The translations under genes were made by a program, and so were the position numbers. From the NCBI GenBank assembly GCA_018336035.1, contig JAGXRD010000018.1, positions 1-40,368 of the forward strand: DNA of 40,368 nucleotides, in the 5' to 3' direction. Shown piece by piece: positions 8,606 to 16,576 of this stretch. The notes beneath the pieces are model-generated. The model was not told the DNA's origin. It saw only the letters and a program-made list of their open reading frames with translations, and did not search any database. Position 1 is the first letter of the stretch; every line of letters starts with the position of its first letter. This stretch comes from Alphaproteobacteria bacterium (GTDB lineage Bacteria > Pseudomonadota > Alphaproteobacteria > Ferrovibrionales > Ferrovibrionaceae).

Positions 8606-9673
8606 ATGGCGAAAGTTACGCTGAAAGGCGTCAAGAAAAACTACGGCCCGGTTAAGGCCATCCACGGTGTCGACATGGAGATCGCCGATGGCGAATTCAT
8701 CGTCATCGTCGGTCCGTCAGGTTGCGGCAAGTCCACGCTGCTGCGCATGGTCGCCGGCCTGGAAGCCATTACCGAAGGCCAGATCGTGATCGGCGACCGC
8801 GTGGTCAACGACATCGAGCCGGCCGACCGCGATATCGCCATGGTGTTCCAGAATTACGCGCTCTATCCGCATATGAGCGTGTATCAGAACATGTCCTACG
8901 GCCTGCGCATCCGCGGCATGGACAAAGCCGATATCGAGAAGCGCGTGCAGCGCGCTGCTGAAATCCTGCAGCTGCAGCCCTATCTGCAGCGCAAGCCGCG
9001 CGAGCTTTCGGGCGGCCAGCGCCAGCGCGTCGCCATGGGCCGCGCCATCGTGCGCGAACCCAGCGTCTTCCTGTTCGACGAACCGCTGTCGAATCTGGAT
9101 GCCAAGCTGCGCGTGCAGATGCGGCTTGAGATCAAGCGCCTGCACCAGCAGCTCGGCGTCACCTCGATTTACGTGACGCATGATCAGGTCGAGGCGATGA
9201 CGCTCGCCGACCGGCTGGTGGTGATGAACCAGGGCCGCGCCGACCAGATCGGTACCCCGGGCGATGTCTATAACCACCCGGCCACCACTTATGTCGGTGG
9301 CTTCATCGGTTCGCCGGCGATGAATTTCGTCAAATGCCGCATCGACGCCGGCAAGGCCGTGCTGGATGACGGCGTCACGCTCGCCCTGCCCGGCGGCTGG
9401 ACCGCGCCGGCCGGCAGCTACACGCTGGGCATCCGCCCCGAGACGCTGCGCATCGCCCGTCCGGAGGAGACGCCGGACCTCCATCTCGATGTCGACGTGG
9501 CCGAAGAACTCGGCGCCGATACCCTGCTGCATGGCAAGATCGGCGGCCAGGACGTCGTCGCGCGCGTGCCGAGCAATGCCGGCTTCCATGACAAGTCCCG
9601 CCCGGGCCTGATGGTGGATATCAGCCGCGCCCATCTGTTCGACAACGAGAGCGGCCTGCGCGTCGCCGTGTAA
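8606..9673 (+). CDS. ugpC: sn-glycerol-3-phosphate ABC transporter ATP-binding protein
   Basis: 355 aa ATPase that powers UgpAE. Walker A is GPSGCGKST (36-44) and the Q-loop lies in [10 protein letters not shown]. The signature is [14 protein letters not shown] from residue 134, Walker B ends at Asp158-Glu159, and the switch is His192 in VTHDQ. The C-terminal 120 residues form the TOBE/MalK-type regulatory domain ([10 protein letters not shown]). The motifs place it in the MalK/UgpC group, and synteny with ugpBAE fixes the name. It is the last gene of the operon; a GC-rich hairpin follows. Confidence 0.95.
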   Translation: MAKVTLKGVKKNYGPVKAIHGVDMEIADGEFIVIVGPSGCGKSTLLRMVAGLEAITEGQIVIGDRVVNDIEPADRDIAMVFQNYALYPHMSVYQNMSYGLRIRGMDKADIEKRVQRAAEILQLQPYLQRKPRELSGGQRQRVAMGRAIVREPSVFLFDEPLSNLDAKLRVQMRLEIKRLHQQLGVTSIYVTHDQVEAMTLADRLVVMNQGRADQIGTPGDVYNHPATTYVGGFIGSPAMNFVKCRIDAGKAVLDDGVTLALPGGWTAPAGSYTLGIRPETLRIARPEETPDLHLDVDVAEELGADTLLHGKIGGQDVVARVPSNAGFHDKSRPGLMVDISRAHLFDNESGLRVAV

Positions 9674-9719
9674 CCTGCAGGTCGCCCCCGCACCGTTCTT
9701 GGGCCGGGGCGACAGCAGG
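9674..9719. terminator. Hairpin between ugpC and the convergent lipoprotein gene
   Basis: CCTGC (9674-9678) and GTCGCCCC (9681-9688) pair with GGGGCGAC (9706-9713) and GCAGG (9715-9719). The result is a 13-bp stem with small internal bulges. No T-tract follows on either strand, so termination is inferred from the convergent position. Confidence 0.45.
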
Positions 9720-9722
9720 ACT

Positions 9723-10139
9723 TCAGTTCAGCTGGATACTTCCTAGATACGAGCCTGACACATTCAGATTCGGCCGGGCCTCTTCGGCCGTTCGGCTCAG
9801 TGCCGAACAGCTATAGGTCGCGCGCACCGGGGCCGAGAGCGAGCAGGAATACAGATCGGTATTATTATAGAAAAGCTGCGGATCGCCGCAGTGTTTCCGC
9901 ACCAGCGCCAGCACCTGTTCGGGCTTGTGGCTGAGCCGGTTGTAGCAGAGCGAGAAATAGGGCCGGCCGGTATTGGGGTTGGTTGCCGCCGGCAGCAGGC
10001 CGGTCTCGAAGTTTCCGGAATCCCCCGGCTGCACGCGCCCCAGCATGTAGGGCTCGCCGGACACCGCGCCGCAGCCGGTGCAAGCGAGCAGCAGGGCGAC
10101 CGCAAGGCCGCGTCGCCAGGATATGGGGTGCCACGTCAT
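9723..10139 (-). CDS. Small cysteine-containing lipoprotein, function unknown
   Basis: 138 aa from the ATG at 10139. The N-terminus has an Arg pair (WRR), a hydrophobic stretch LAVALLLA and a lipobox LLAC at 17-20 (Cys20; Cys23 is an alternative), so it is probably lipid-anchored in the envelope. The mature part is short and polar, with further cysteines in LCYNRL, KHCGDPQ, YSCSLS and TYSCSAL that could form disulfides. No known domain is recognised. It is divergent from the epimerase gene across 136 bp and convergent with ugpC. A longer reading frame extends upstream but has no credible start or composition. Confidence 0.7.
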   Translation of the reverse strand: MTWHPISWRRGLAVALLLACTGCGAVSGEPYMLGRVQPGDSGNFETGLLPAATNPNTGRPYFSLCYNRLSHKPEQVLALVRKHCGDPQLFYNNTDLYSCSLSAPVRATYSCSALSRTAEEARPNLNVSGSYLGSIQLN

Positions 10140-10202
10140 GGCGTCACTTTGCCGCGCCGGTCGGTTCACGGCAAGTCCCGGTCTGCGACTAGCCACTGTC
10201 CC

Positions 10203-10232
10203 CTGACAAATCCGCCTCATTTCAGGCATAAT
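10203..10232 (+). promoter_or_regulatory. Sigma-70-type promoter for the epimerase-aminotransferase pair
   Basis: CTGACA (10203-10208, 5 of 6 to the -35 consensus) and CATAAT (10227-10232, 5 of 6 to the -10 consensus) are separated by 18 bp. Transcription would begin near 10240, giving a leader of about 35 nt before the ATG at 10276. Confidence 0.6.
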
Positions 10233-10275
10233 CCGGCGCAATCGTCTGCCCCTAGCAACATAACCAGGTGATTTG

Positions 10276-11250
10276 ATGTCGTGGCGCGGCAAGCCGGTAA
10301 TCGTGACCGGCGGTATGGGATTTATTGGCTCCAATCTGGTGCGCCGCCTGCTTGAGGCCGGCGCGCAGGTGACGGTGATCGACCGCATGCTGGCGCAGTA
10401 TGGCGCCAATCCCTTCAATCTCTCCGGCCTGGCCCTGACCGAGCTGATCGAAGCCGATATCGGCGCCGAGGCCGCAATCTTCGAGGCGATCGGCAAGGCG
10501 AAGGTGATCTTCAACTTTGCCGGCCAGACCTCGCATATGGATTCCATGAAGCAGCCGCTGGAAGACCTGCGACTGAACCAGGAAGCCAACCTGCGCTTTC
10601 TGGAACTGGTGCGTCGCGTCAATCCGCAGGCCCGCCTGATCTTCAGTTCGACCCGGCAGTTCTATGGCCCACCGAAATACCTGCCGGTGGACGAGAAGCA
10701 TCCGATTGCGCCGCCCGATATCAACGGCATCCATAAATATGCCGCTGAGTCCTATCACATGCTCTATGCCCGCGTGCATGGCATGCGCACCACGGCCTTG
10801 CGCCTGACCAATGTGTTCGGCCCGCGCATGCGCATCCGCGATGCCAAGCAGACCTTCCTTGGCATCTGGATTCGGCATGTGATCGAGAATACCCGCTTCG
10901 AAGTCTGGGGCGGCGAGCAGAAGCGCGACTTCACCTATGTCGACGACCTGTGCGATGCCGCGATGATCGCGGCAGAGACCGAAGCCACGATCGGGCAGAT
11001 CTACAATGTCGGCGGCTGCCCGCCGATGTCGCTGCTGGAGCTGGCCGAACTGGTGATCAAGGTTGGCGGCAGCGGTGGATTTGAGCGCAAGGAATTTCCC
11101 GCCGAGCGCAAGAAGATCGATATCGGTGATTACGTCGCCGACGATACCGCCTTCCGGGCCGCGACCGGCTGGGCACCGCAGACCGCGCTGGTCGACGGCC
11201 TGAAGCAGACCATCGAGTTCTACCGCGGCCATGCCGCACATTACCTGTGA
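10276..11250 (+). CDS. NAD-dependent nucleotide-sugar epimerase/dehydratase
   Basis: 324 aa extended short-chain dehydrogenase. The NAD-binding Rossmann motif is TGGMGFIGSN (11-20). FAGQTSHMDS (81-90) and FSSTRQFYG (about 123-131) match the sugar-epimerase group, and RDFTYVDDLCDA is the usual motif in the substrate domain. In place of the usual catalytic YxxxK there is N150-GIH-K154 (DINGIHKYAAES), so the Tyr is Asn while the Lys remains. It starts at ATG 10276 behind AGGTG; an in-frame TTG sits directly before it. The aminotransferase gene follows 11 nt after its stop. The enzyme probably prepares a keto or epimerised sugar nucleotide for amination. The exact sugar cannot be read. Confidence 0.85.
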   Translation: MSWRGKPVIVTGGMGFIGSNLVRRLLEAGAQVTVIDRMLAQYGANPFNLSGLALTELIEADIGAEAAIFEAIGKAKVIFNFAGQTSHMDSMKQPLEDLRLNQEANLRFLELVRRVNPQARLIFSSTRQFYGPPKYLPVDEKHPIAPPDINGIHKYAAESYHMLYARVHGMRTTALRLTNVFGPRMRIRDAKQTFLGIWIRHVIENTRFEVWGGEQKRDFTYVDDLCDAAMIAAETEATIGQIYNVGGCPPMSLLELAELVIKVGGSGGFERKEFPAERKKIDIGDYVADDTAFRAATGWAPQTALVDGLKQTIEFYRGHAAHYL

Positions 11251-11261
11251 GAGCCCTTCAG

Positions 11262-12380
11262 ATGATTCCGCAGACCAATCCGAAAGCTGCCTATCTCGCC
11301 CAGCGCGAGGCCATTGATGCCGCGATCAAACGCGTGCTGGAAAACGGCTGGTATATCCAGGGCGAGGAAGTTGCCGCGTTTGAGCGCGAATTTGCTGCCT
11401 ATACCGGCTCCAAACATGCCGTGGCCTGCGCCAGCGGCACCGATGCACTGATCCTGGCATTGCGTGGCCTTGGCATCGGGCCGGGCGATGCGGTGATCAC
11501 CGTGTCGCATACCGCCGTTGCCACCGTCGCCGCCATCGAACTGGCCGGTGCCACGCCGGTGCTGGTGGATACCGACGCGCACTGGACGATGTCGCCGCAG
11601 GCGCTGGAGGCCACGTTGAACTCATGGCCCGCCGGCACACCGAAGCCGAAGGCGGTGATCCCGGTGCATCTCTACGGCCAGCCCGCGGCCATCGACGAGA
11701 TCGCGGCGATTGCCGAAAAGCACAACCTGATCCTGATCGAGGATAATGCGCAGGCGCATGGCGCGACGCTGAATGGCAGAATGGTCGGCCGCTGGGGCCA
11801 GGCGGCAGCCTACAGCCTCTATCCGACCAAGAATCTCGGCGCCATTGGAGATGGCGGCATCGTCACCACCGACGATGACACGGTTGCCGAGGCACTCCGC
11901 GCTTTGCGCGAATATGGCTGGCGCGAACGCTATATCAGCGCCATTGCCGGCATGAACAGCCGCCTCGACCCGCTGCAGGCGGCCATTCTCCGGGTCAAGC
12001 TCGGCGCCCTGCCCGCCGACACCGTGCGCCGCCAGGCGATTGCCGCGCGCTACAGCGCCGGCCTGGCCGGGTTAGACGGCCTCGTACTGCCCAAGGTCCG
12101 CGCCGGTGCTGCGCCGGTCTATCACCTCTATGTCGTCGATGCCGGCGCGCGCCGCGACGAGTTGCAGGCCAAGCTGAAGGAAAAGGGCGTCGGCACGCTG
12201 ATCCATTACCCGGTGCCGGTGCATCTGCAGCCGGCCTATCAGGGCAAGATCGCGCTGGGTTCAGGTGGGTTGCCGAATACCGAACGTGCCGCGAAAAGCG
12301 TGCTCAGCCTGCCGCTGTTCCCGCAGCTGCCGGATAGCGATGTCGATGCGGTGATTGCCGCCGTGAAGGCGGTCTGGTGA
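11262..12380 (+). CDS. DegT/DnrJ/EryC1/StrS sugar aminotransferase
   Basis: 372 aa PLP enzyme of the family that aminates keto sugar nucleotides (ArnB, PseC, DesI and relatives). The N-terminus MIPQTNP and GWYIQGEEVAAFE are typical. ACASGTDAL (56-64) binds the phosphate, EDNAQAHGA (from 160) holds the pyridine-contacting Asp161, and SLYPTKNLGAIGDGG contains the Schiff-base Lys190. Start chosen at ATG 11262 on family alignment and a GAGAG tract; a GTG at 11247 would add 5 residues and overlap the epimerase stop. The gene ends at 12380, directly abutting the stop codon of the convergent flippase gene. Confidence 0.88.
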   Translation: MIPQTNPKAAYLAQREAIDAAIKRVLENGWYIQGEEVAAFEREFAAYTGSKHAVACASGTDALILALRGLGIGPGDAVITVSHTAVATVAAIELAGATPVLVDTDAHWTMSPQALEATLNSWPAGTPKPKAVIPVHLYGQPAAIDEIAAIAEKHNLILIEDNAQAHGATLNGRMVGRWGQAAAYSLYPTKNLGAIGDGGIVTTDDDTVAEALRALREYGWRERYISAIAGMNSRLDPLQAAILRVKLGALPADTVRRQAIAARYSAGLAGLDGLVLPKVRAGAAPVYHLYVVDAGARRDELQAKLKEKGVGTLIHYPVPVHLQPAYQGKIALGSGGLPNTERAAKSVLSLPLFPQLPDSDVDAVIAAVKAVW

Positions 12381-12716
12381 TTACGCCGTCCGCGTGATCA
12401 GGAAGACGCCGGCGCAGACCAGCGCGATGCCGGCCAGCTTGGATGCGGTGATCGGTTCGCCATAGAGCCAGAAGCCGAGCAGCGCCACCAGCACATAGGA
12501 CAGCGAGACGCTCGGGAAGGCGATCGAGACCGGGATCTTGCGTAGCGCGTACATGTAGCACAGCGCCGCAGCGAAATAGAGCGCGAGGCCAATGATGGAG
12601 GCCGGCGCAAGGAACTGCTGCAGCAGGGTTTCGCCGCTGGCGCCGGATTTCAGCAGTACCTGGCCGCCGACGCCGAGCAGCACACCGGCGGCCAGTGCGA
12701 CATAGAACCAGGTCAT
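12381..12716 (-). CDS. EamA/SMR-like four-helix flippase (ArnE/F-like)
   Basis: 111 aa with four hydrophobic segments and the short GEPIT motif after the third, as in small multidrug-resistance/EamA half-transporters. Proteins of this size next to a GtrB/ArnC-type transferase usually flip undecaprenyl-phosphate-linked sugars across the inner membrane (ArnE/ArnF in the aminoarabinose pathway). A drug-efflux role is possible but fits the neighbours less well. The ATG overlaps the glycosyltransferase stop as ATGA, so translation is coupled. It is the last gene of the leftward methyltransferase-transferase-flippase set. Confidence 0.75.
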   Translation of the reverse strand: MTWFYVALAAGVLLGVGGQVLLKSGASGETLLQQFLAPASIIGLALYFAAALCYMYALRKIPVSIAFPSVSLSYVLVALLGFWLYGEPITASKLAGIALVCAGVFLITRTA

Positions 12717-13720
12717 GACTGCTTCTCCGGCAGTGCTTTCTCGTTGCGCTGCACATCGCGCACGATGAATTGCGGCTTCCTGTTCACGGTGAGGAACAGC
12801 CGGCCGAGATATTCGCCGACCAGGCCGAGCATGATCAGCTGCACACCGGCCAGCAGCAGGATCGCCGCCATCACCGAGGCATAGCCCTGCGGCGTGCGGC
12901 CGCTCAGGGCTTCGATCAGGATGACCAGGAAGACCAGCAGCCCGAGACCGGCCATGACAAAGCCGGTCAGCGTGCCAATGCGCAGTGGCATGACCGAGAA
13001 ATTGAGGAACATCGACATGAACAGCCGCACCAGGCGGCGGATCGTGTAGTTGCTGCGCCCTTCAGCGCGCGCCAGATGCTGCACCTGCAGGCGGCCGATA
13101 TTCTGCGTCACCTGCATGATCAGGCCGTCCACATAGGGGAACGGCCCGGTATGCTCCAGGATGTTGCGCGCCACAAAGGCACTCATGCAGCGGAAGCTGG
13201 ACAGATACAGGCCCTTGGGCTTGTCGAGCAGATTGTCGGCGCACCAGTTGGTGAAACGGCTGCCGAGATTGCGCCAGGCGGCATGCTGTTTGTCGGCATA
13301 ATAGGTGTAAACGACGTCGTAGGCGTTATCCTTCGCATAGCGCCACAGCCGCACGACTTCCTCGGGCGGATTCTGCAGGTCGTCATCCATGTTGATGATG
13401 TATTCGCCGCGGGCATGGCTCAGGCCGGCCATCACGGCGTTATGTTCGCCGAAATTGCGCGCCAGATTGACCACGGTGAGCGCGACCGCATTCTGCCGGC
13501 AGAGATCGCGGCAGACATCGAGCGAGTTGTCGGGACTGCAGTCGTTGACCAGCACGATTTCGTGGCCGCCCGGCACTTCGAGTTTCGCCAGTGCCTCGAC
13601 CAGCGTGGGCACGCTGGTGGCGCCGTTATAGACCGGCACGACGATCGAAAGCGCGAATGCGGGGGCTGTCCCTGCCGTGCTGATCATATCGCCCTGCATG
13701 ATACTGCTATCCTGTCTCAT
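12713..13720 (-). CDS. GtrB/ArnC-like polyprenyl-phosphate sugar transferase (GT2)
   Basis: 335 aa. The N-terminal GT-A domain has SIVVPVYNGA (25-34), VNDCSPDNS (58-66), the family motif RNFGEHNAVMAG and the metal-binding MDDDLQNPPEE (from 111). DPM1, GtrB and ArnC share this pattern and transfer a sugar from a nucleotide to a polyprenyl phosphate on the cytoplasmic face. Two C-terminal hydrophobic segments (about 230-300) anchor it, as in GtrB. Start at ATG 13720, which overlaps the methyltransferase stop (ATGA). Upstream in-frame sequence is out-of-frame methyltransferase and is rejected. The donor sugar is presumably made by the adjacent epimerase and aminotransferase, which is inference. 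Confidence 0.88.
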   Translation of the reverse strand: MRQDSSIMQGDMISTAGTAPAFALSIVVPVYNGATSVPTLVEALAKLEVPGGHEIVLVNDCSPDNSLDVCRDLCRQNAVALTVVNLARNFGEHNAVMAGLSHARGEYIINMDDDLQNPPEEVVRLWRYAKDNAYDVVYTYYADKQHAAWRNLGSRFTNWCADNLLDKPKGLYLSSFRCMSAFVARNILEHTGPFPYVDGLIMQVTQNIGRLQVQHLARAEGRSNYTIRRLVRLFMSMFLNFSVMPLRIGTLTGFVMAGLGLLVFLVILIEALSGRTPQGYASVMAAILLLAGVQLIMLGLVGEYLGRLFLTVNRKPQFIVRDVQRNEKALPEKQS

Positions 13721-14472
13721 GGTTTCTTCGCCTCGATCCAGACCGAACCGCCGAAGGGCAGGTGCAGGCCGAGATCGGCCAGCCGCTGCTCCAGCACTGT
13801 GACCGCATAAAACAGGCGATCCTGCCAGGCCGGGAAGGGCTTCACGTCGCTGCCCCCGCCTTCGCTCTTTTCTTTGCCTGCCGTCAGGCGATGCAGCAGC
13901 ATTAACGGAAACAGCAGGCTGTTCCAATAGCCGCCCGAGATGCAGGTAAAGCCGGCCGCAGCCAGCCGGTCGCGCGCCAGCCCCAGCGTATAGCGCCGCT
14001 TGTTGTGGACATGCGCATCATGCGCCGAGGCCATCCACTGATAGGCTGGCAGGTTCAGCAGCAGGGTGCCGCCCGGCGTCAGGCAGCGCAGAAACTCGGC
14101 CAGTGCGGCCGGCTCGTCCACCGCGGCATGGCACAGCACGTCGGCGCTGACGATGACGTCGAACGCCCCGCCCCCGTAGGGCATGGCATTGACGCTGCCG
14201 ACCTGCAGCTTGCCCGGGTCACGGCCGGGCAGCTTACTTCGGGCCAGCGCTGCCGCCTCGGCATCGTATTCCAGCCCCTGCAGGTCGAGATCAGGCCGTT
14301 GGGCCGTCAGACGGGCCAGCAACCCGCCGGTGCCACAACCGGCATCCAGCAGCCGGGCGCCGGGCGGCAGGCCCAGGCGGGCGATGCGGCGCAGCAGGCG
14401 GGCATGCAGGGCGCGATACCACCACATGGTCGCCTCCAGCATCGCCATCCGGTGGTATTCAACCCGTTCCAT
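13717..14472 (-). CDS. SAM-dependent class I methyltransferase
   Basis: 251 aa. Motif I is LLDAGCGTGG (41-50), followed by LQGLEYDAEA, FDVIVSADVLCHA and the post-motif LTPGGTLLLNLPAY. This is the Methyltransf_11-type Rossmann fold using S-adenosylmethionine. No substrate domain is recognisable. Its operon with a lipid-sugar transferase and flippase suggests that it methylates the sugar or the lipid carrier product. It is the first gene of the leftward trio. The ATG at 14472 is 78 bp from the divergent GT-C-like gene, so the promoters of both lie in that gap. Confidence 0.85.
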   Translation of the reverse strand: MERVEYHRMAMLEATMWWYRALHARLLRRIARLGLPPGARLLDAGCGTGGLLARLTAQRPDLDLQGLEYDAEAAALARSKLPGRDPGKLQVGSVNAMPYGGGAFDVIVSADVLCHAAVDEPAALAEFLRCLTPGGTLLLNLPAYQWMASAHDAHVHNKRRYTLGLARDRLAAAGFTCISGGYWNSLLFPLMLLHRLTAGKEKSEGGGSDVKPFPAWQDRLFYAVTVLEQRLADLGLHLPFGGSVWIEAKKP

Positions 14473-14550
14473 TCGCCAGTGACCGGTTTTCCATTTGATT
14501 TCTACGTAAGTGAATGATTTACCAAGGCGACCTAGGTTAAGCCAGTCCCA

Positions 14551-16155
14551 ATGTCAGAGCCCGTCCCCAATACCAGCTTTACCCCCCAGGACGCCGTGGT
14601 GCGCCGTGGCCGGGACTGGCCGCGCCTGCTGCACGGCCTGGTGCTGGTCGTCTGCGCGCTCTGGCTGATCGGTTATTTCTTCCCGCCGATCAACCACGAC
14701 ACCGCCGTCCTGCTCTACATCTCGAAAAGCTGGCTGAACGGCGGCAAGCTCTTCATCGACGCCATCGACATCAACACGCCGCTGGTCTTCGTCGTCCACC
14801 TGCTGCCCGAGGCGATTGCCAAGCTGACCGGCATGCAGGGCACCACGGCGCTGGTCGGCCTGCTCGGCATCGGCATCGCCGCCTCCTTCATCACCTGCCG
14901 CAAGGTGCTGGCCGCCAGTCTGGATCCGGCGCATGCCACCACAGATGCGCTGCTGCCGCTGCTGCTGCTGTTCCTACTGATCGTCTATCCCAACAACATG
15001 TTCGCGCAGCGCGAACATATGATGCTGGTTCTGGCCATGCCGTATCTGCTGGTGGCCAGCGGGCGCGCCGACGGTGAACCACTGTCGAACCGGCTGAAGA
15101 TCGCCACTGGCCTGATGGCCGGTATCGGCTTTGCCATGAAGCCGTATTTCCTGGCGATACCGCTCTTCGTCGAACTCTACATTGTCAGCCAGATTTCGCT
15201 GCGGCGCAGCCTGACCGATCCGGCGCCCTGGGCCGTGCTGGCGGTCTGCGTAGCGCATGCGCTGTTCGCCATCATCGTCACGCCGGAATATTTCACCGTC
15301 GCCCTGCCGCTGGCCCGCGCCTTCTACAGCGAAGTCAGCCAGTGGAGCATGCTGGACCTGGCGCTGAGCGCCAATCTGGGTCCGCCCACCTTCATCCTGC
15401 CACTGCTGGGCATTGCCGCCTTCCTGGCGGTGCGCTCGCATATGGCGCGCATCATTTTCCTGGCTGGCATCGGCGGGCTGATCTCGGGCTATGCGCAGGG
15501 CAAGGGCTGGCCCTATCACGCCCTGCCGGCCCAGGCACTGACCCTGCTGCTGGCCGGCGTGATCATCGCCTATGTGATGGATCATGTGGTCTGGCCCAAG
15601 CGCAGCGACAACCGGCCAGCCAAGCTGTTTGCTGCTGCCCTGATGCTGCTGATCTTCTACCAGGAAGGCCTGCACAGCCGGCCCTTTTTCAAGCAGCTGG
15701 AATATCGCGGCTCGGATCTGCAGCGCCTGATGCATGTGGTGAAGGCCGAGCGCCGCAACGACCGCGTGCTGGTGCTGTCGCCCGGCATCTATCCGCATTT
15801 CCCCATGCTGAATTACCTCGACATGAAGATGACCATGCGGTTCGAGAGCATGTGGTTGCTGCAGGGCGCCTATTCCGACTGCCAGGAACTGGCGCCGCTA
15901 TACAACCCGCCGGAGTCGATGAGCCGGGCCGAGGAATTCGTCTTCCGCAGCGTGGCCGAGGATTTCTACAAGAAGAAGCCGTCCCTGCTGATCGTCGACA
16001 ATGTGGCCGGCATTCCGCGCTGTCAGGGCGAGGCGTTCAATTATCTGGACTATTTCTCGCGCAATCCGCTGTTCGCCAAGCGGTTCGAGGATTACGACCG
16101 CGCGCTGGATCTCGACCGCTACACGATCTACCGCCGGCGCGACGGGCTGAAATAA
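14551..16155 (+). CDS. Polytopic GT-C-like membrane protein, probable glycosyltransferase
   Basis: 534 aa with about nine to eleven hydrophobic segments up to residue 370 and a soluble C-terminal part of about 160 residues. After the first helix comes PPINHDTAVLLYISKSWLNGG, where His49-Asp50 sits in the first outer loop. GT-C transferases such as ArnT and the PMT family place a catalytic Asp there. No close named family is recognised. In context (divergent from a GtrB-like transferase, flippase and methyltransferase) it is the best candidate for the enzyme that moves the sugar from polyprenyl phosphate to its periplasmic acceptor. The ATG at 14551 lacks a strong ribosome site. The stop codon overlaps the start of a terminator stem. 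Confidence 0.65.
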   Translation: MSEPVPNTSFTPQDAVVRRGRDWPRLLHGLVLVVCALWLIGYFFPPINHDTAVLLYISKSWLNGGKLFIDAIDINTPLVFVVHLLPEAIAKLTGMQGTTALVGLLGIGIAASFITCRKVLAASLDPAHATTDALLPLLLLFLLIVYPNNMFAQREHMMLVLAMPYLLVASGRADGEPLSNRLKIATGLMAGIGFAMKPYFLAIPLFVELYIVSQISLRRSLTDPAPWAVLAVCVAHALFAIIVTPEYFTVALPLARAFYSEVSQWSMLDLALSANLGPPTFILPLLGIAAFLAVRSHMARIIFLAGIGGLISGYAQGKGWPYHALPAQALTLLLAGVIIAYVMDHVVWPKRSDNRPAKLFAAALMLLIFYQEGLHSRPFFKQLEYRGSDLQRLMHVVKAERRNDRVLVLSPGIYPHFPMLNYLDMKMTMRFESMWLLQGAYSDCQELAPLYNPPESMSRAEEFVFRSVAEDFYKKKPSLLIVDNVAGIPRCQGEAFNYLDYFSRNPLFAKRFEDYDRALDLDRYTIYRRRDGLK

Positions 16156-16180
16156 AAAGGGGCCATATGGCCCCTTTTTT
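16154..16180. terminator. Perfect bidirectional intrinsic terminator
   Basis: AAAAAGGGGCC (16154-16164) pairs with GGCCCCTTTTT (16169-16179) around ATAT. There is a T6 run on the plus strand and a T5 run on the minus strand, so it can stop both the GT-C-like gene and the convergent SUF operon. The stem begins inside the TAA stop codon (16153-16155). Confidence 0.92.
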
Positions 16181-16204
16181 CATGGCTCGGATGTCTGACG
16201 ACGA

Positions 16205-16576
16205 TCAGACGTGGAAGCTTTCGCCGCAGCCGCAGCGGCCCTTCTCGTTGGGATTGCGGAAGACGAAGCCGGATTGCAGCTTGTCTTCTTCCCAGTCGAT
16301 CTCGGTGCCGAAGATATACATCTGCGCCTTCGGCTCGATCAGAACCGTGACGCCCTTATCCTCGACCACCTCGTCGAACTTTTCCTTCTCGGTGGCATAC
16401 TGGATGTCATACGAGAAGCCCGAGCAGCCCTTGGTCTTGATCGCGATGCGCAGGCCGATCACCGGCTTGTCCGACTGCGCGATCAGCGTGCGCACACGCT
16501 CTGCCGCCGCGTCGGTCAGCGTCACCGGCTTGAAAACCGGCCGGGCCTTGGCTGTCGTGGTTTCGGTCGTCGTCAT
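16205..16576 (-). CDS. sufA: A-type iron-sulfur carrier protein
   Basis: 123 aa. It belongs to the SufA/IscA/ErpA group that receives Fe-S clusters from the SufBCD scaffold and passes them to apo-enzymes. The three ligand cysteines are present: Cys51 in KTKGCSGFSY, and Cys115 and Cys117 in GRCGCGESF. A short Thr-rich N-terminal tail precedes the domain. The ATG at 16576 overlaps the sufT stop by one base (TGATG); a GTG one codon earlier is less likely. It is the last gene of the SUF operon, 25 nt before the bidirectional terminator. Confidence 0.93.
   Translation of the reverse strand: MTTTETTTAKARPVFKPVTLTDAAAERVRTLIAQSDKPVIGLRIAIKTKGCSGFSYDIQYATEKEKFDEVVEDKGVTVLIEPKAQMYIFGTEIDWEEDKLQSGFVFRNPNEKGRCGCGESFHV

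Noticed and set aside
10140-10622. N-terminal extension of the lipoprotein gene
   Set aside because: The added residues are Arg/Ser-rich antisense sequence of the epimerase gene. The ATG at 10139 opens directly into a lipoprotein signal peptide.
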